From: Albidovulum sp. | GTDB lineage: Bacteria > Pseudomonadota > Alphaproteobacteria > Rhodobacterales > Rhodobacteraceae | Direction: 5' to 3' | Length of the DNA stretch: 64,000 bases | Assembly: GCA_028823855.1 (NCBI GenBank) | Contig: JAPPFL010000052.1 | Location: 1-64,000 of the forward strand | Shown here: piece after piece, positions 1 to 9,551 of the stretch | Layout of the letters: each line of letters starts with the position of its first letter | How positions within the stretch are numbered: the stretch's first letter is position 1 | The notes under the pieces: generated by a model | What the model was told of the DNA's origin: nothing | What the model saw: only the letters and a program-made list of their open reading frames with translations | Database searches by the model: none | Program-made: the position numbers and the translations under genes

Positions 1-57
1 CTGGTCGGAAAGAATGGCGCAGGCAAATCCACGCTCATCAACGTGCTGAACGGATAA
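1..57 (+). pseudogene. ABC transporter ATPase fragment (truncated)
   Basis: Frame 1 reads LVGKNGAGKSTLINVLNG and then a TAA stop. This is a textbook Walker A P-loop (GKNGAGKST) of the sugar-importer (RbsA/MglA) type, followed by the start of the next helix. In intact members the protein continues for hundreds of residues, so a stop here means a broken gene. No Q-loop, signature motif or Walker B can be read downstream in any frame. The 5' part lies outside the window, so an intact first half of a two-domain ATPase upstream cannot be excluded. The P-loop itself is certain; the pseudogene call is inference from the early stop. Confidence 0.6.
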
Positions 58-950
58 ATTTGGACGGATGTGTTTCCGACTTTCTGTAATTGGCCGCCGA
101 TCCTCTTTTGCAGGGTAGGTGATTTCACTCGGCGTTGACACGTCGAAATCGGCGGTATCCAACGAATTCTTCCTAACTCGCGTATCAAGCCGCAAGCGCA
201 CCGGCGATTTGAACGCGCAATTGACGGCACCTTTCCAGCAAGCGGTCTATCTGTACAAGACTTCGAAGAAGTGCCAAAGCTCCATGTGGCGAATTTCAAC
301 ATTGTCCGACGATTATGCAGCTGCGGCCGTATACGGCATCGTGCAATATTTGTCGGCATTCATTTTTCGGTCCTTATTTGGATTCCAGATGAGATTCCGA
401 TCTTCAGGAAGTTGGAAGTTACGCATTTCATTTAGTGCCTCGCGTATTTCGCAGCGCTTCAAATTGCAGCATGAACGACAATAGGTTGCAAAAATATCAC
501 AGCTATTTTCATAATTCATGGTATGTTCTCTTCTGTTCTTCGAATATTCTAGATAATTCTATGGAAATGTGCGAACAAAAATTAAACAAATTTGAAGGGA
601 AGATTATGGCTCTAGCACAAATTCTTCGAACAAAGTTCGGAATTTCAGTCGTCGGCGACTTGCTGGGTCTTTTTGCAATTGTGGCTATGCTGTTACCTTG
701 GCTGGCATTTTCGTTGGTCTACTGATCTCCTTAGCAATATGCCTGTTCGAAAAGTTTGCTGATCGCTTAGAATGAACGGTTTGCCGATTTTGGCCTAGCA
801 GCAACAAGTGCGCAGGAAATTGTAGAATCATTTTGGAAAGGAATTCCCGAAATCGAAAAGATTTTAGGAATGTTTGCACATGGAATGGTCGCTATCGTCG
901 ACTTTAGGCCGCTTTCGATATTGTGTTCATGATATGTCCGGGAGTCTGGG
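58..950. other. Intergenic region, 893 bp, no credible large gene
   Basis: The longer open frames here are overlapping, biased to Ser/Arg and show no recognisable domain. I can support only one small candidate (606-725). The region follows a broken ABC ATPase and probably holds decayed remains of that locus. Confidence 0.5.
606..725 (+). CDS. Candidate 39-residue single-span membrane peptide
   Basis: A short frame starts at ATG 606 and ends at TGA 723-725. A purine-rich GAAGGGAAG lies just upstream at Shine-Dalgarno distance. The peptide begins MALAQILRTKFG and then has one hydrophobic stretch (LLGLFAIVAMLLPWLAFSLVY), which would make one transmembrane helix. I recognise no family. It sits alone in an 893-bp gap next to a broken ABC ATPase, so it may equally be a decayed remnant or a chance frame. 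Conservation in related genomes would be the only good test. Confidence 0.2.
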   Translation: MALAQILRTKFGISVVGDLLGLFAIVAMLLPWLAFSLVY

Positions 951-1430
951 CTAGTCTTGCGACGCAAATACCTCTGTTCCTTGTTTCGTTACTTTAGCGG
1001 CACGGTCGAATGCAGCCAAAGTCGCATCGAAAGCCAGCATGATAGAGGCATGGCGATTTTTGTATTCTCTTGCTGGCTTGAGCACTGCAAGGTCTTGGAA
1101 GGGTTGCGCCGGTTCCGGACCATCGTTTTTTAGCATTCCGTAAAGTTGATTCCTAGCTTTTTCGATGGCATCTCGATCTTTCCCGAGTATATTCGCGCCT
1201 ACGACCGATGCAGCGGCTTGCCCGAGGGCGCAAGCTTTGACATCTTGCCCGAATTTCGCAACTTTTCCGTTGCTAAGCGACAAATCCACGGTCACAATAG
1301 AACCGCAAAGCGGCGACCGCACGCTGGCTGTGGAATCTGGACTATCCAGGCGCTTAGCGAATGGGATTTCGGCAGCTAATGCAAGAATGCGCTGTGAATA
1401 AAGTTTTATAAGGTCTTTGTCGGTAACCAT
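951..1430 (-). CDS. Iron-sulfur cluster assembly scaffold (IscU/NifU-N-like)
   Basis: A 159-residue protein of the SufU/IscU fold as found in alphaproteobacteria beside hisI. I start it at [15 protein letters not shown] (ATG 1428-1430); ATG codons at 1439 and 1454 would only add residues with no family support. The two cysteine motifs typical of the first part are present, SPLCG and KACALGQ. The place of the third IscU cysteine (HCS in IscU) reads RHASIML, so that ligand is missing. I believe this also occurs in alphaproteobacterial relatives, in which case it is family style, not damage. The protein would help assemble or carry Fe-S clusters in the cytoplasm. It is divergent from hisI across 38 bp, so both promoters must lie in or overlap that gap. 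Confidence 0.8.
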   Translation of the reverse strand: MVTDKDLIKLYSQRILALAAEIPFAKRLDSPDSTASVRSPLCGSIVTVDLSLSNGKVAKFGQDVKACALGQAAASVVGANILGKDRDAIEKARNQLYGMLKNDGPEPAQPFQDLAVLKPAREYKNRHASIMLAFDATLAAFDRAAKVTKQGTEVFASQD

Positions 1431-1468
1431 TGCCGGCATCCAGTTCATCAACATATGTAAGATATGCC

Positions 1469-1825
1469 ATGACTGTTGAAAAAAAAAGTTTGAAAAAGGA
1501 ACCGAACGAAATTTACGCTCTGAAATTCGATGATCGAGGCCTGATACCGGTGATCGCGCAAGACTCCGCTACAGGCAATGTCCTAATGATGGCGTGGATG
1601 GATTTGCAAGCAATTCGACAAACGCTTGACACCGGGCGAGTCACCTATTGGTCGCGCTCGAGGCAGGCCTATTGGGTAAAGGGCGATACTAGCGGGAATA
1701 CACAGAAGCTTGTCGAATTGCGCGCGGATTGCGACCGAGATTGCCTTTTGGCGATAGTCGAACAGCGCGGCAATGCTTGCCATACGGGCAGTAAAACCTG
1801 TTTCTTCACAAGAATTGAACCTTGA
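1469..1825 (+). CDS. hisI: Phosphoribosyl-AMP cyclohydrolase
   Basis: HisI hydrolyses phosphoribosyl-AMP to ProFAR precursor, the third step of histidine biosynthesis, in the cytoplasm. The 118-residue protein is full length for the stand-alone form without a HisE domain. Visible hallmarks are VLMMAWMD near the N-terminus, the conserved YWSRSRQ segment, and the metal-site motifs [12 protein letters not shown] and NACHTG near the C-terminus. The start is ATG 1469; an upstream in-frame codon at 1430 would overlap the divergent Fe-S scaffold gene. It has no other histidine genes beside it, as is common in alphaproteobacteria, and is followed by 146 bp before the convergent end of gluQ. Confidence 0.95.
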   Translation: MTVEKKSLKKEPNEIYALKFDDRGLIPVIAQDSATGNVLMMAWMDLQAIRQTLDTGRVTYWSRSRQAYWVKGDTSGNTQKLVELRADCDRDCLLAIVEQRGNACHTGSKTCFFTRIEP

Positions 1826-1971
1826 TCGACTTCGCTGCACCGGAAATTTCGAGAAAGATCCGATCTGAACCGGTCGGACTTGCCCAGCGATGCATGTCGA
1901 AAACTATTTTCGCCTCGATCGAGCCGAATTGCCGGAGCAACCCAATTTGCATGAAAGCTGCGCTGAATACA

Positions 1972-2847
1972 CTACAACTGCGGAACTCCGGATAGTTTAA
2001 AGATTTCCGTAGGACACAATCCATCGTCTCGGAATTTCCTTATCGCGCGCGCATCATCTCTTTTTGCAAGCCTTTTGCCATTTTCGTCGCGCACTAGCGG
2101 ATGATGATGCCAAACAGGCGGTTCTATCCCCAGAAGTTCTTGCAAGAGCCTATGCGCGGGAGTCGAATCGACTAAGTCCATCCCCCTCGTTACGCGCGAT
2201 ATACGCTGCTCGCTATCGTCGACTACGCAGGCCAGGTGGTAGGAAGTTCCAACGAATTTTCGAGCGAGAACGAAATCTCCGTGCAATGACTCTAGGAATT
2301 CGGGGTCAAGGCGATGAACGCCCTTTCGTTCAACGCCAGTTTCCACCCACTCCAGATTGCGAATGCTGGAAGAGCCGCCTAGGAGATCGAATGCCTTGTT
2401 CAAGTTGATTCTAATTGCGTCTTCGTCCGTTTTGCCGCGCATGGAACGACTTCGGCAGGTGCCAGGGTAAGTCGCCGTCGGCCGCAACGGCGATTTTCCG
2501 GGCCGATTTTCTTGAGGAGCGCTCAATGACTGGCGTATGTCTTTTCTTGAACATCCGCATGGATAGCAGATTCCCAGGTCGATCAACTTTTCCAGCGCTG
2601 CGGCGTAAGCCGAAGATCGTTCAGACTGGCGCATGACCGGACTTGCCCAAGAGAATCCGAGCCAGGCCAAATCCTCGTATATTGCCCGTTCGAACTCGGC
2701 ACGACAGCGCTCTACATCGATGTTTTCTATTCGGAGCAAGAATTGACCGGCGCCGGAGCGCGCGGATCGCCATGCTATTGCGGCGGAATAGGCATGACCC
2801 AAATGAAGGTAGCCAGTAGGCGACGGCGCAAACCGTTCTCGGATCAT
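1972..2847 (-). CDS. gluQ: Glutamyl-Q tRNA(Asp) synthetase
   Basis: A 291-residue GluRS paralogue without the anticodon-binding domain, the size expected for GluQ-RS (YadB). It charges glutamate onto the queuosine base of tRNA(Asp). The class I signature appears as FAPSPTGYLHLGH near residues 6-18, followed by the Rossmann-type RIENID segment. A cysteine cluster YPCGCSRKD near residue 97 matches the zinc-binding site of this family. The KMSKS loop is present as a variant, GKRLAKRD, near residue 260, and the protein ends soon after it. It starts immediately after the methyltransferase stop (no gap), so the two genes are co-transcribed. Function assumes the cell makes queuosine, which this window does not show. 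Confidence 0.9.
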   Translation of the reverse strand: MIRERFAPSPTGYLHLGHAYSAAIAWRSARSGAGQFLLRIENIDVERCRAEFERAIYEDLAWLGFSWASPVMRQSERSSAYAAALEKLIDLGICYPCGCSRKDIRQSLSAPQENRPGKSPLRPTATYPGTCRSRSMRGKTDEDAIRINLNKAFDLLGGSSSIRNLEWVETGVERKGVHRLDPEFLESLHGDFVLARKFVGTSYHLACVVDDSEQRISRVTRGMDLVDSTPAHRLLQELLGIEPPVWHHHPLVRDENGKRLAKRDDARAIRKFRDDGLCPTEIFKLSGVPQL

Positions 2848-3465
2848 CTAATTTTTGACAAGTATGTAAACGACAGACTTCATGTCCAAGCCGGGCAGAT
2901 GCTCGCCGTATTCCTTGAATTCCACCGTCGCCGCGCCTGTGTCGGTATACTCCGAAACTCGGGCTTCGTATTCCGGGTCGCTCAATGTATGATCGTTCAA
3001 TGAAAAGGTCAGCGAGCCTCCGTTCGGCAACGCGCCGAACAAGCCGTCGAAAACATCGATCGGAGCCGCGCCAATTCCGATGACGCCAATTGCGGCGATG
3101 TGAGCATACCGCCCGGTCGGCAAATTTATCTCGGAACCGGGATCGATTTGCCAAAGCTTCCTGTAGATTTGCTTTTCGTCCGCTAAGTCGAGCATCTCCT
3201 TTGAAATGTCACAGCCATCTATGGTCGAGAAACCATACTCTGTCAGTGCCATTCCTGAAATGCCGGTCCCGCAACCAAAATCCAAAATCGGAACTGCCTT
3301 GTCTTCGACGAAATCCGAAAGCGCTACGGCGCATCTTTCCGGCGTCGCGTAGCCATGTCCATTTACGGTCTCTTCGTATGTTGTCGACCATTCGTCGTAA
3401 AGGCTTTTCGTTTCCAACGGCGTGCGCGAAACATATACAGAATTTAAGAATTCCTTTTTCCGCAT
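2848..3465 (-). CDS. Class I SAM-dependent methyltransferase
   Basis: A 205-residue Rossmann-fold methyltransferase. Motif I is seen as ILDFGCGTGISG near residue 63 and the adjoining acidic residue of motif II as IDGCDISKEML. The N-terminus SLYDEWSTTYEE resembles small-molecule methyltransferases of the UbiE/WBSCR27-like group, but the substrate cannot be named. The start at ATG 3463-3465 is chosen because AAGGAGACA lies immediately upstream at normal spacing. An upstream in-frame extension to 3681 is Ser/Cys/Arg-rich and has no family support. It is followed without a gap by gluQ, so a link to tRNA modification is possible but only by position. Confidence 0.8.
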   Translation of the reverse strand: MRKKEFLNSVYVSRTPLETKSLYDEWSTTYEETVNGHGYATPERCAVALSDFVEDKAVPILDFGCGTGISGMALTEYGFSTIDGCDISKEMLDLADEKQIYRKLWQIDPGSEINLPTGRYAHIAAIGVIGIGAAPIDVFDGLFGALPNGGSLTFSLNDHTLSDPEYEARVSEYTDTGAATVEFKEYGEHLPGLDMKSVVYILVKN

Positions 3466-3777
3466 GCTTGTCTCCTTGTTTAAACTATATCCAAAATTGA
3501 ATTCGGGAGTCCAATCGGTCAATCGAACCACGGCGCACGCCGGGCGCGCGGACCGCGGGCAAGGCTCTCGCGCGCAAATGCCTGTCGAGGCTAACTGAAT
3601 AGCTTCGGCGCAATGACTGCCTCGATTGGAGAGGTTAGAGCGCCAGGCTTCTTGACCGAAATATGTCGCATGCGCTCCCAAGTGCGTGCGCGAGCGAATG
3701 GAATAATTCCTTAATTTGCCGATTCTGTGTCGCTGCCGTCGGCCGTCGCTGTCAAATTCAAGTGTCGGGTCTAGACA
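3466..3777. other. Intergenic region, 312 bp, upstream of the methyltransferase-gluQ pair
   Basis: It lies between the gyrA stop and the methyltransferase start, both on the minus strand, so it should hold the methyltransferase promoter. I see the strong ribosome site next to 3465 and nothing else that I can support. Confidence 0.5.
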
Positions 3778-6504
3778 TTAGCGATCAGTGATTACTTCTT
3801 CGTCGCTCTCGGCAACACGCGCAATCGAAACGACTCTAGCCGAGTCTGCGGTATCGAATACCTTGACGCCGCCGGCAGAGCGGGAGCGAAACGATATTCC
3901 CCCGACCGGGCATCGAATGGATTGGCCAGAATCCGTCGCAAGCATAACCTGGTCTTTGGACGATACCAAAAGGAATCCAACGATTTCACCGTTTTTTAGC
4001 CCTGCAACTCCGTTCCCGCCGCGCCTTTTTCGAGGATAATTGTGCGACGACGAAACCTTTCCCGATCCATCAACCGCGATTGTAAGCAGCAGTTGCTCGG
4101 CGGCACGCATTTCAGAAAACCGTTCTTGAGACATTTCAAAATCTTCGGGATCGTCGGATGCCTCTAATTCCGCGTCGTCAGTTTCGTCCTCGATACGAGC
4201 AAGCGCGCGCCGCATCTTTAAGTACTGTTGTCGTTCGTTTGATGTAGCCTCGAAATGATTCACTACGGCCATAGAGACAACACTGTCTTCGCCCTTGAGC
4301 CTGATGCCTCTCACTCCGGTCGAGGTTCGACTCTCGAAAATCCTTACATCGCGAGCGGAAAAGCGGATGACATTCCCGCGCGCCGTAGCAAGCATGACAT
4401 CTTTGTCGCTTGAACAGATGCACGCTCCGACAAGCGTAACGCCTTCCGGTAGCCGCATCGCAATTTTTCCGTTTGACTTTACGTTAACGAAATCGGACAG
4501 GCGGTTCCTGCGGACGCCGCCGGCCGAATTGGCAAATACAATCCGCAACTTGACCCATGCATCCTCCGGTTCCAGTACGGGCGCAATGGCGGCTACGGAT
4601 ACGCCGGTCGCAATCGGAAGAATATTTACAATCGCTTTGCCTTTCGAATTGCGTCCCGCTCTTGGCAGGCGCCAGGTCTTGAGCTTGTAGGCCATGCCGT
4701 CGGTTGTAAAGAACAGCAGCGCGGTGTGCGTGTTCGCCACATGCAGCGAGGTGACGAAATCTTCGTCCTTGGTCGCCATGCCGGCCAAGCCTTTTCCGCC
4801 TCGTTTCTGTGCGCGATAATCCGTTAAAGGCGTTCGCTTGATATACCCGGTATTTGTGACCGTCACTACCATGTCCTCGGGCTCTATGAAGTCTTCGTCT
4901 TCCAGATCGTCTTCATCTTCAATTATTCCGGTACGTCGAGGAACTCCGAAGCTTTCCTTGATTTCCGATAGTTCATTTGAAATTATTCCTCTGATGCGCT
5001 CTCCCGAGCGAAGTATCTCAAGACAGTCTCGGATTTTTTCAGCGAGCGCGCGCAGTTCGTCCGTGTTTTCCTTCACGCCCATCGCGGTGAGACGCTGGAG
5101 GCGAAGTTCAAGAATTGCGCGAGCTTGAGCTTCTGAAAGCCTGTAGGTTCCGTCACCGCGTACAGTTTGAAGCGGGTCGTCGATCAATCGGATGTACTCT
5201 TCGATTTCCGTTGCCGGCCAGTCGCGCGCCATCAGCCGCTGGCGCGCATCGGAAGGCTGGGTCGAACCGCGAATGATTGCGACAACCTCGTCGACATTAG
5301 AGACGGCAACAGCGAGACCGCAGAGCAAATGGCTGCGTTCCCTGGCGCGCCTAAGTTCGTCTGCAGTCCTTCTCGCGACGATTTCTTCGCGAAAATTCAG
5401 AAATGCGCGCAAGAACCTGGCTAGATCCAGCTGTTCCGGGCGACCGCCGTTCAGTGCCAGAAAATTGCAGGCAAAAGAACTCTGCATCGGCGTAAATCGC
5501 CATAGCTGGTTCATGACGACTTCGGGTGTCGCGTCGCGCTTGAGTTCGATGACAACCCTTACGCCTGTTCGATCCGACTCGTCCTGAACCCGCGCAATCC
5601 CTTCAATTTTTTTGTCGCGAGCAACCTCGGCAATTCGTTCCACCATTTTGGCTTTGTTGACCTGGTATGGTATCTCGTCCACGACAATGGCGGCGCGATC
5701 TTTCGAATTCGCTTCAATTCTTGCTTTCGCTCGCACAACGACTTTGCCGCGACCGGTGTAGTATGACGATTTCGCGCCCATTCTCCCGACAATTACGCCT
5801 CCGGTCGGAAAATCCGGAGCCGGCAAAAAGTCCATTAGTCTTTCAATGGAAATATCGGGGTTTTCAATCATCGCCAAAGCGGCATCAATGACTTCGCCCA
5901 GATTGTGCGGAGGGATGCTAGTCGCCATGCCGACCGCTATTCCACCGCTTCCGTTGACAAGCAAATTTGGAAAGCGCGCGGGCAGAACAGCGGGCTCCCT
6001 GTCTTTGCCGTCGTAATTATCTTGGAAGTCGACCGTGTTCCGTTCGATATCAGCCAGAAGCGATGACGCTAGTTTCGCCATGCGGATTTCAGTGTATCGC
6101 ATGGCCGCGGGATTGTCGCCGTCCATTGACCCGAAGTTGCCTTGGCCGTCCAGCAGAGGCAGCGACATTGAAAAATTCTGCGCCATCCTGACGAGAGCGT
6201 CGTAAATCGCGCCGTCGCCATGCGGATGATACTTGCCCATCACGTCGCCGACCGGACGCGCCGATTTCCTGTACGGCTTGTCGCTCGTATTTCCGGTTTC
6301 GTGCATCGCATAGAGAATTCGTCTGTGAACCGGCTTTAGCCCGTCTCGCAAATCTGGGATCGCGCGTGACACGATAACGCTCATGGCGTAATCCAAATAC
6401 GCCGACTTCATTTCATCCGTAATCGATACGGTATCGCCCTTGAACTCGGTCTTGCCGGGATCTAATCCGCTGCCGTTTCCGGCATGTTCGGTCGCTTCAC
6501 TCAA
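3778..6504 (-). CDS. gyrA: DNA gyrase subunit A
   Basis: A full-length 908-residue GyrA, the cleaving and rejoining subunit of DNA gyrase. The N-terminal winged-helix/tower region has the catalytic tyrosine Y137 in AAMRYTE. The quinolone-resistance region reads [12 protein letters not shown] at residues 91-102. The C-terminal beta-pinwheel carries the GyrA box QKRGGKG near residue 560, which is needed for DNA wrapping and separates it from ParC. The C-terminal domain has an acidic insertion rich in Asp/Glu ([14 protein letters not shown]), as in other alphaproteobacteria. The residue equivalent to E. coli Ser83 is Gly98, while the Asp87 equivalent (D102) is kept. It starts at ATG 6504 with no neighbour in the same operon. 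Confidence 0.98.
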   Translation of the reverse strand: MSEATEHAGNGSGLDPGKTEFKGDTVSITDEMKSAYLDYAMSVIVSRAIPDLRDGLKPVHRRILYAMHETGNTSDKPYRKSARPVGDVMGKYHPHGDGAIYDALVRMAQNFSMSLPLLDGQGNFGSMDGDNPAAMRYTEIRMAKLASSLLADIERNTVDFQDNYDGKDREPAVLPARFPNLLVNGSGGIAVGMATSIPPHNLGEVIDAALAMIENPDISIERLMDFLPAPDFPTGGVIVGRMGAKSSYYTGRGKVVVRAKARIEANSKDRAAIVVDEIPYQVNKAKMVERIAEVARDKKIEGIARVQDESDRTGVRVVIELKRDATPEVVMNQLWRFTPMQSSFACNFLALNGGRPEQLDLARFLRAFLNFREEIVARRTADELRRARERSHLLCGLAVAVSNVDEVVAIIRGSTQPSDARQRLMARDWPATEIEEYIRLIDDPLQTVRGDGTYRLSEAQARAILELRLQRLTAMGVKENTDELRALAEKIRDCLEILRSGERIRGIISNELSEIKESFGVPRRTGIIEDEDDLEDEDFIEPEDMVVTVTNTGYIKRTPLTDYRAQKRGGKGLAGMATKDEDFVTSLHVANTHTALLFFTTDGMAYKLKTWRLPRAGRNSKGKAIVNILPIATGVSVAAIAPVLEPEDAWVKLRIVFANSAGGVRRNRLSDFVNVKSNGKIAMRLPEGVTLVGACICSSDKDVMLATARGNVIRFSARDVRIFESRTSTGVRGIRLKGEDSVVSMAVVNHFEATSNERQQYLKMRRALARIEDETDDAELEASDDPEDFEMSQERFSEMRAAEQLLLTIAVDGSGKVSSSHNYPRKRRGGNGVAGLKNGEIVGFLLVSSKDQVMLATDSGQSIRCPVGGISFRSRSAGGVKVFDTADSARVVSIARVAESDEEVITDR

Positions 6505-6979
6505 TTTATGCTCCTACGCCCCAATTTTACTAAGTTTTGTAGCTTCCTTTATACAGCACTCCAATATGCAGTTACAAGGGCTTATACTGGATTCCCGCGC
6601 GAGGCCGAACCGAAATGCAAAAACCTGTTGCCGGAAACGAACTTCGACGGAGTCTTGTAGAACTAACGAAATGGGCGACCTCGCAATTTAGCATTTGCCA
6701 AATCGGCGTGGCCAAAATTGGCGATGTCGGAACACTTCACCTAATGCTGGTGTGCCAAAAGCCAGAAGCGCTCGCATTGTTCCGACGGAATCGCCTTGAC
6801 CGAATCGCGCGTCGAACGGATAGTAATTTACCCAAATGGATTCCAACGCGATTCTAAAAGGCGTTTTGGGAAAGTACCGGAAATGGGCGCCGTAGAGCTA
6901 GTTTTTCATTGCCGTGCACAGATGCGCCAAAAGTTTTGCGGCGAACGGTTGATAGAAACAAATCCAAGGAGAAATCATC
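6505..6979. other. Intergenic region, 475 bp, divergent promoter region
   Basis: It separates gyrA (leftward) from the amino-acid binding protein (rightward), so promoters for both are expected. An 80-codon frame at 6615-6857 has no recognisable domain and no ribosome site, and I do not call it. TATACT at 6583-6588 could be a -10 element, but I see no matching -35. Confidence 0.4.
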
Positions 6980-7729
6980 ATGATCAAACGGTTTTTGGTA
7001 GGAATTTCCGCCGCCGCGTTTGCGGCTGCAGCCGGCACGGCCGCCGACCTTGGCGGAAGAATTTTGAAAATCGGGTCCGACACGACTTATCCGCCCATGG
7101 AAATGATCGATCCCGAAACGCAGGAGATCATCGGCTTCGATGTTGACGTCATGAACGCGATTTGCGAGCGAATTTCCTGCAAGGCCGAATTTGTCACAAC
7201 GGCTTGGGACGGCATTTTCGCGGCGCTCGCTCAGGGAGAATTCGATCTTGTCGTGTCCGGCGTTTCGATCACCGAGGAAAGAATGAAATCCATGGACTTT
7301 TCCGATCCGTACTTGGTGGTTAGCCAGGCTATACTATTGCGAGTTGAAGACGAAGGCCTTACGGTCGATGACTTCAAGCAGGGACGAATGCTCGCAGCGC
7401 AGACAGCGACAACCAACGCGCAGCTTGCCGAAGAACTTGTCGGACGCGAAAATGTCCGCCTCTACGATACTTTCGCCGCCGCCATCCTCGCGCTCCAGAA
7501 TGCCGATGTCGACGGCGTTGTTATCGACGGCACTTCCGGTGCGGCATACGAACAGCAATTTGCGGGCGAACTGACAATGGGCATAGGCGGACTGCAAGCG
7601 GATCCGCTTGGGATCGTATTCCAAAAGGGATCACCGCTCGTCGACGACATTAACGAAGGCTTGGCGATGATCAAGGCTGACGGAACGTTGGACCAGCTTA
7701 TTCAAAATTATTGGGGTAGTTCGGAATAA
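6980..7729 (+). CDS. Amino-acid ABC transporter substrate-binding protein (family 3)
   Basis: A 249-residue periplasmic binding protein of the lysine/arginine/ornithine or glutamine type (SBP_bac_3). A signal peptide is clear at residues 1-22 (MIKRFLVGISAAAFAAAAGTA). The mature part shows GSDTTYPPMEM, the ligand-contacting stretch SGVSITEERMKSMDFSDPY with the arginine that normally binds the alpha-carboxylate, and the C-terminal DGTLDQLIQNYWG. The ligand is therefore an amino acid or close derivative; side-chain specificity cannot be read. The start ATG 6980 is preceded by AAGGAGAAA. It is followed by a hairpin-rich 105-bp spacer and then its permease. No ATPase gene follows. Confidence 0.9.
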   Translation: MIKRFLVGISAAAFAAAAGTAADLGGRILKIGSDTTYPPMEMIDPETQEIIGFDVDVMNAICERISCKAEFVTTAWDGIFAALAQGEFDLVVSGVSITEERMKSMDFSDPYLVVSQAILLRVEDEGLTVDDFKQGRMLAAQTATTNAQLAEELVGRENVRLYDTFAAAILALQNADVDGVVIDGTSGAAYEQQFAGELTMGIGGLQADPLGIVFQKGSPLVDDINEGLAMIKADGTLDQLIQNYWGSSE

Positions 7730-7770
7730 CGATTTCGGAACTGCGCCATTCAATTGAAATACGTTGGCGA

Positions 7771-7805
7771 CGGCGGCTAAGCGCTCGCAATCGCCGCCGA
7801 GCGCT
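7771..7805 (+). promoter_or_regulatory. Overlapping, mutually exclusive hairpins between binding protein and permease
   Basis: Two stems can form but not together. Stem 1 pairs CGGCGGC (7771-7777) with GCCGCCG (7793-7799). Stem 2 pairs AGCGCTCG (7780-7787) with CGAGCGCT (7798-7805). The left arm of stem 2 lies in the loop of stem 1 and the right arms share two bases. Neither stem is followed by a U run. Hairpins after a binding-protein gene commonly protect its mRNA and lower permease expression; a switch between forms is only a possibility. Confidence 0.5.
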
Positions 7806-7834
7806 AAAGTACGGCAAGAAGCTGGATTCAAGAG

Positions 7835-9541
7835 TTGCCTGAAGGCAGGCTAGCGGCGAATCGGGTTCGTCTAGGATTTCTTAGGCGTATCAGACCCAGT
7901 AATCTAATTCTATTCGCCGCTGCTCCATTCATAGCTTACCTATTTGCGAGCAATCCTAACTACGGGAGATCTTTGGTTGCCATAATCGGCGTGGAAACCA
8001 ACGCCGGCGCGTTGTTTTACGGCTATTGCCTTTTGCTTGCCGCGAACGCGTCGGGAGCGGTGGCGTCGATAATATTGCTCGGGGGCCTAGTCGCCCGTTC
8101 GTCCGGCAACTATTGGACTCCAGCTCTATTGATTGCTCATTTCGCTATTGTGCTCGGTTTGGCTTTCGGGCTGCTCGATATTGCTGACTTTATCGACTCG
8201 GCCGTCGCGAATAGCGTCGATCCTTATGAGTCCGATCTCGTCAAAAAAGCCGTTTCGCCGCGTCAATTGACGGAAGATGCCAGAATTCGCTTCGTCAGCG
8301 GGTTCATTCTGGGCGCGAGAATATATCTCGTTACTTCGGCAATTTTATTCGCCTGTGTTTTGCTGCCGCGGTCGGCGTTGAATTCCGTTAGAGCAAATTC
8401 GGCAATGCTGCTCTTGCTGGCAGCCCTGAACGCGCTGGGCGTATTCTATCTTTTGTTTGTGGCCCACGCCGGATTCGCGTCGGGGCTGTTTCTTACTCTT
8501 CGCGCAACCGTATTCGCATATCTCGCCGCCGCGGTCCTTGGCTTGGCCTGGGCGGCGATGCAAGGAATGAAACTCGGACATTTCACGATTAGGATTTTTT
8601 CCGCTTTGTCCGCGCTGCTGTTTTGCGCAAGCGCCTTTTTCGCCTACCAGCCGAAAGACACATACGCATTGATCGGCAGCTTCGACGCCCGCGTCGCAAT
8701 AATAAAGGGTACTCCTCAAGGAATCGCCGACAAGATCCGTTTCGGCGACTATGAAGGAGCCCTAAGCGACAATGTTCAGATTCGAAGCGCGGTAAATGCG
8801 GAAAGCGCTTTGAAAGCCATGGCGGAAAACAAAAATGTGTCTGCGGCGTTTGTGCCGATTGCCGCTTTGCCGGAAGGCGAGGAAATCGTCTGGGAGTTTT
8901 CTTTCCTGCCCGACAAATTCAAATACCCGGCCATTGCAACCGGGGTTCTCGCCGCGTTTCTCGCTTTGCTCGTCGTAGGCGCGCATGTGCACCAGATGCA
9001 CCCCCTCGCGATTGCGACGGAATTCTTCATAGATACGATTCGCGGAATACCGATGCTCGTTATCATTCTCTACATTGGCTTGCCGCTTAGCGGCGCAGTC
9101 AAAAGCGCATCGGGCGGCATCATTGATTTTTCCAATTTGACAAGGGGCATAATCGCGATTTCAATCGGGTATTCGGCGTTCATGGCGGAGATATTCCGAG
9201 CAGGGATAAATGCCGTGCCGACCGGGCAAATCGAAGCCGCTCGAAGTCTTGGCTTGAATCGATGGCACGTCGCGCGATTCGTTGTCCTTCCGCAGGCACT
9301 CAAGATCGTTATCCCCCCACTGGGAAACGAGTTTATCGCAATGCTCAAGGATACGTCTCTTTTGTCGATTCTTTCTGTGCGCGATATCACGCAGCGCATG
9401 CGGGAATTCCAAGCGGCGAGCTTTCTGCCCTTCGCCCCGTTTAATTCCGCGGCGATACTGTACGTGTTCCTCACTCTTGCCGCGGCCAGTCTGCTCAAGT
9501 CGATCGAACGGCGAAGCGATAGAAATAGGCAACGGATTTAG
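7835..9541 (+). CDS. Amino-acid ABC transporter permease with long N-terminal membrane extension
   Basis: A 568-residue permease, more than twice the usual 220-240 residues of the HisM/GlnP family. The C-terminal 220 residues are the standard domain, with FIDTIRGIPMLVIIL and the EAA loop EAARSLGLNRWHVARFVVLP near residues 465-484, which contacts the ATPase. The first 280 residues contain about seven hydrophobic spans. Residues about 285-360 are soluble and resemble one lobe of a family 3 binding protein (RVAIIKGTPQ..., ...NVSAAFVPIAALP), so a binding-protein-like piece appears embedded in the permease. The start used is TTG 7835 with a weak ribosome site; the true start may differ. The partner is the binding protein upstream. 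No ATPase is encoded in the operon. Confidence 0.85.
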   Translation: MPEGRLAANRVRLGFLRRIRPSNLILFAAAPFIAYLFASNPNYGRSLVAIIGVETNAGALFYGYCLLLAANASGAVASIILLGGLVARSSGNYWTPALLIAHFAIVLGLAFGLLDIADFIDSAVANSVDPYESDLVKKAVSPRQLTEDARIRFVSGFILGARIYLVTSAILFACVLLPRSALNSVRANSAMLLLLAALNALGVFYLLFVAHAGFASGLFLTLRATVFAYLAAAVLGLAWAAMQGMKLGHFTIRIFSALSALLFCASAFFAYQPKDTYALIGSFDARVAIIKGTPQGIADKIRFGDYEGALSDNVQIRSAVNAESALKAMAENKNVSAAFVPIAALPEGEEIVWEFSFLPDKFKYPAIATGVLAAFLALLVVGAHVHQMHPLAIATEFFIDTIRGIPMLVIILYIGLPLSGAVKSASGGIIDFSNLTRGIIAISIGYSAFMAEIFRAGINAVPTGQIEAARSLGLNRWHVARFVVLPQALKIVIPPLGNEFIAMLKDTSLLSILSVRDITQRMREFQAASFLPFAPFNSAAILYVFLTLAAASLLKSIERRSDRNRQRI

Positions 9542-9551
9542 AGGCGATTCG

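Noticed and set aside
3600-3780. tRNA or small RNA gene
   Set aside because: I searched this and the other long gaps by eye for cloverleaf signatures (GGTTCRA with matching stems) and found none convincing.
6615-6857. 80-codon frame between gyrA and the binding protein
   Set aside because: No motif and no Shine-Dalgarno; composition typical of surrounding non-coding DNA.
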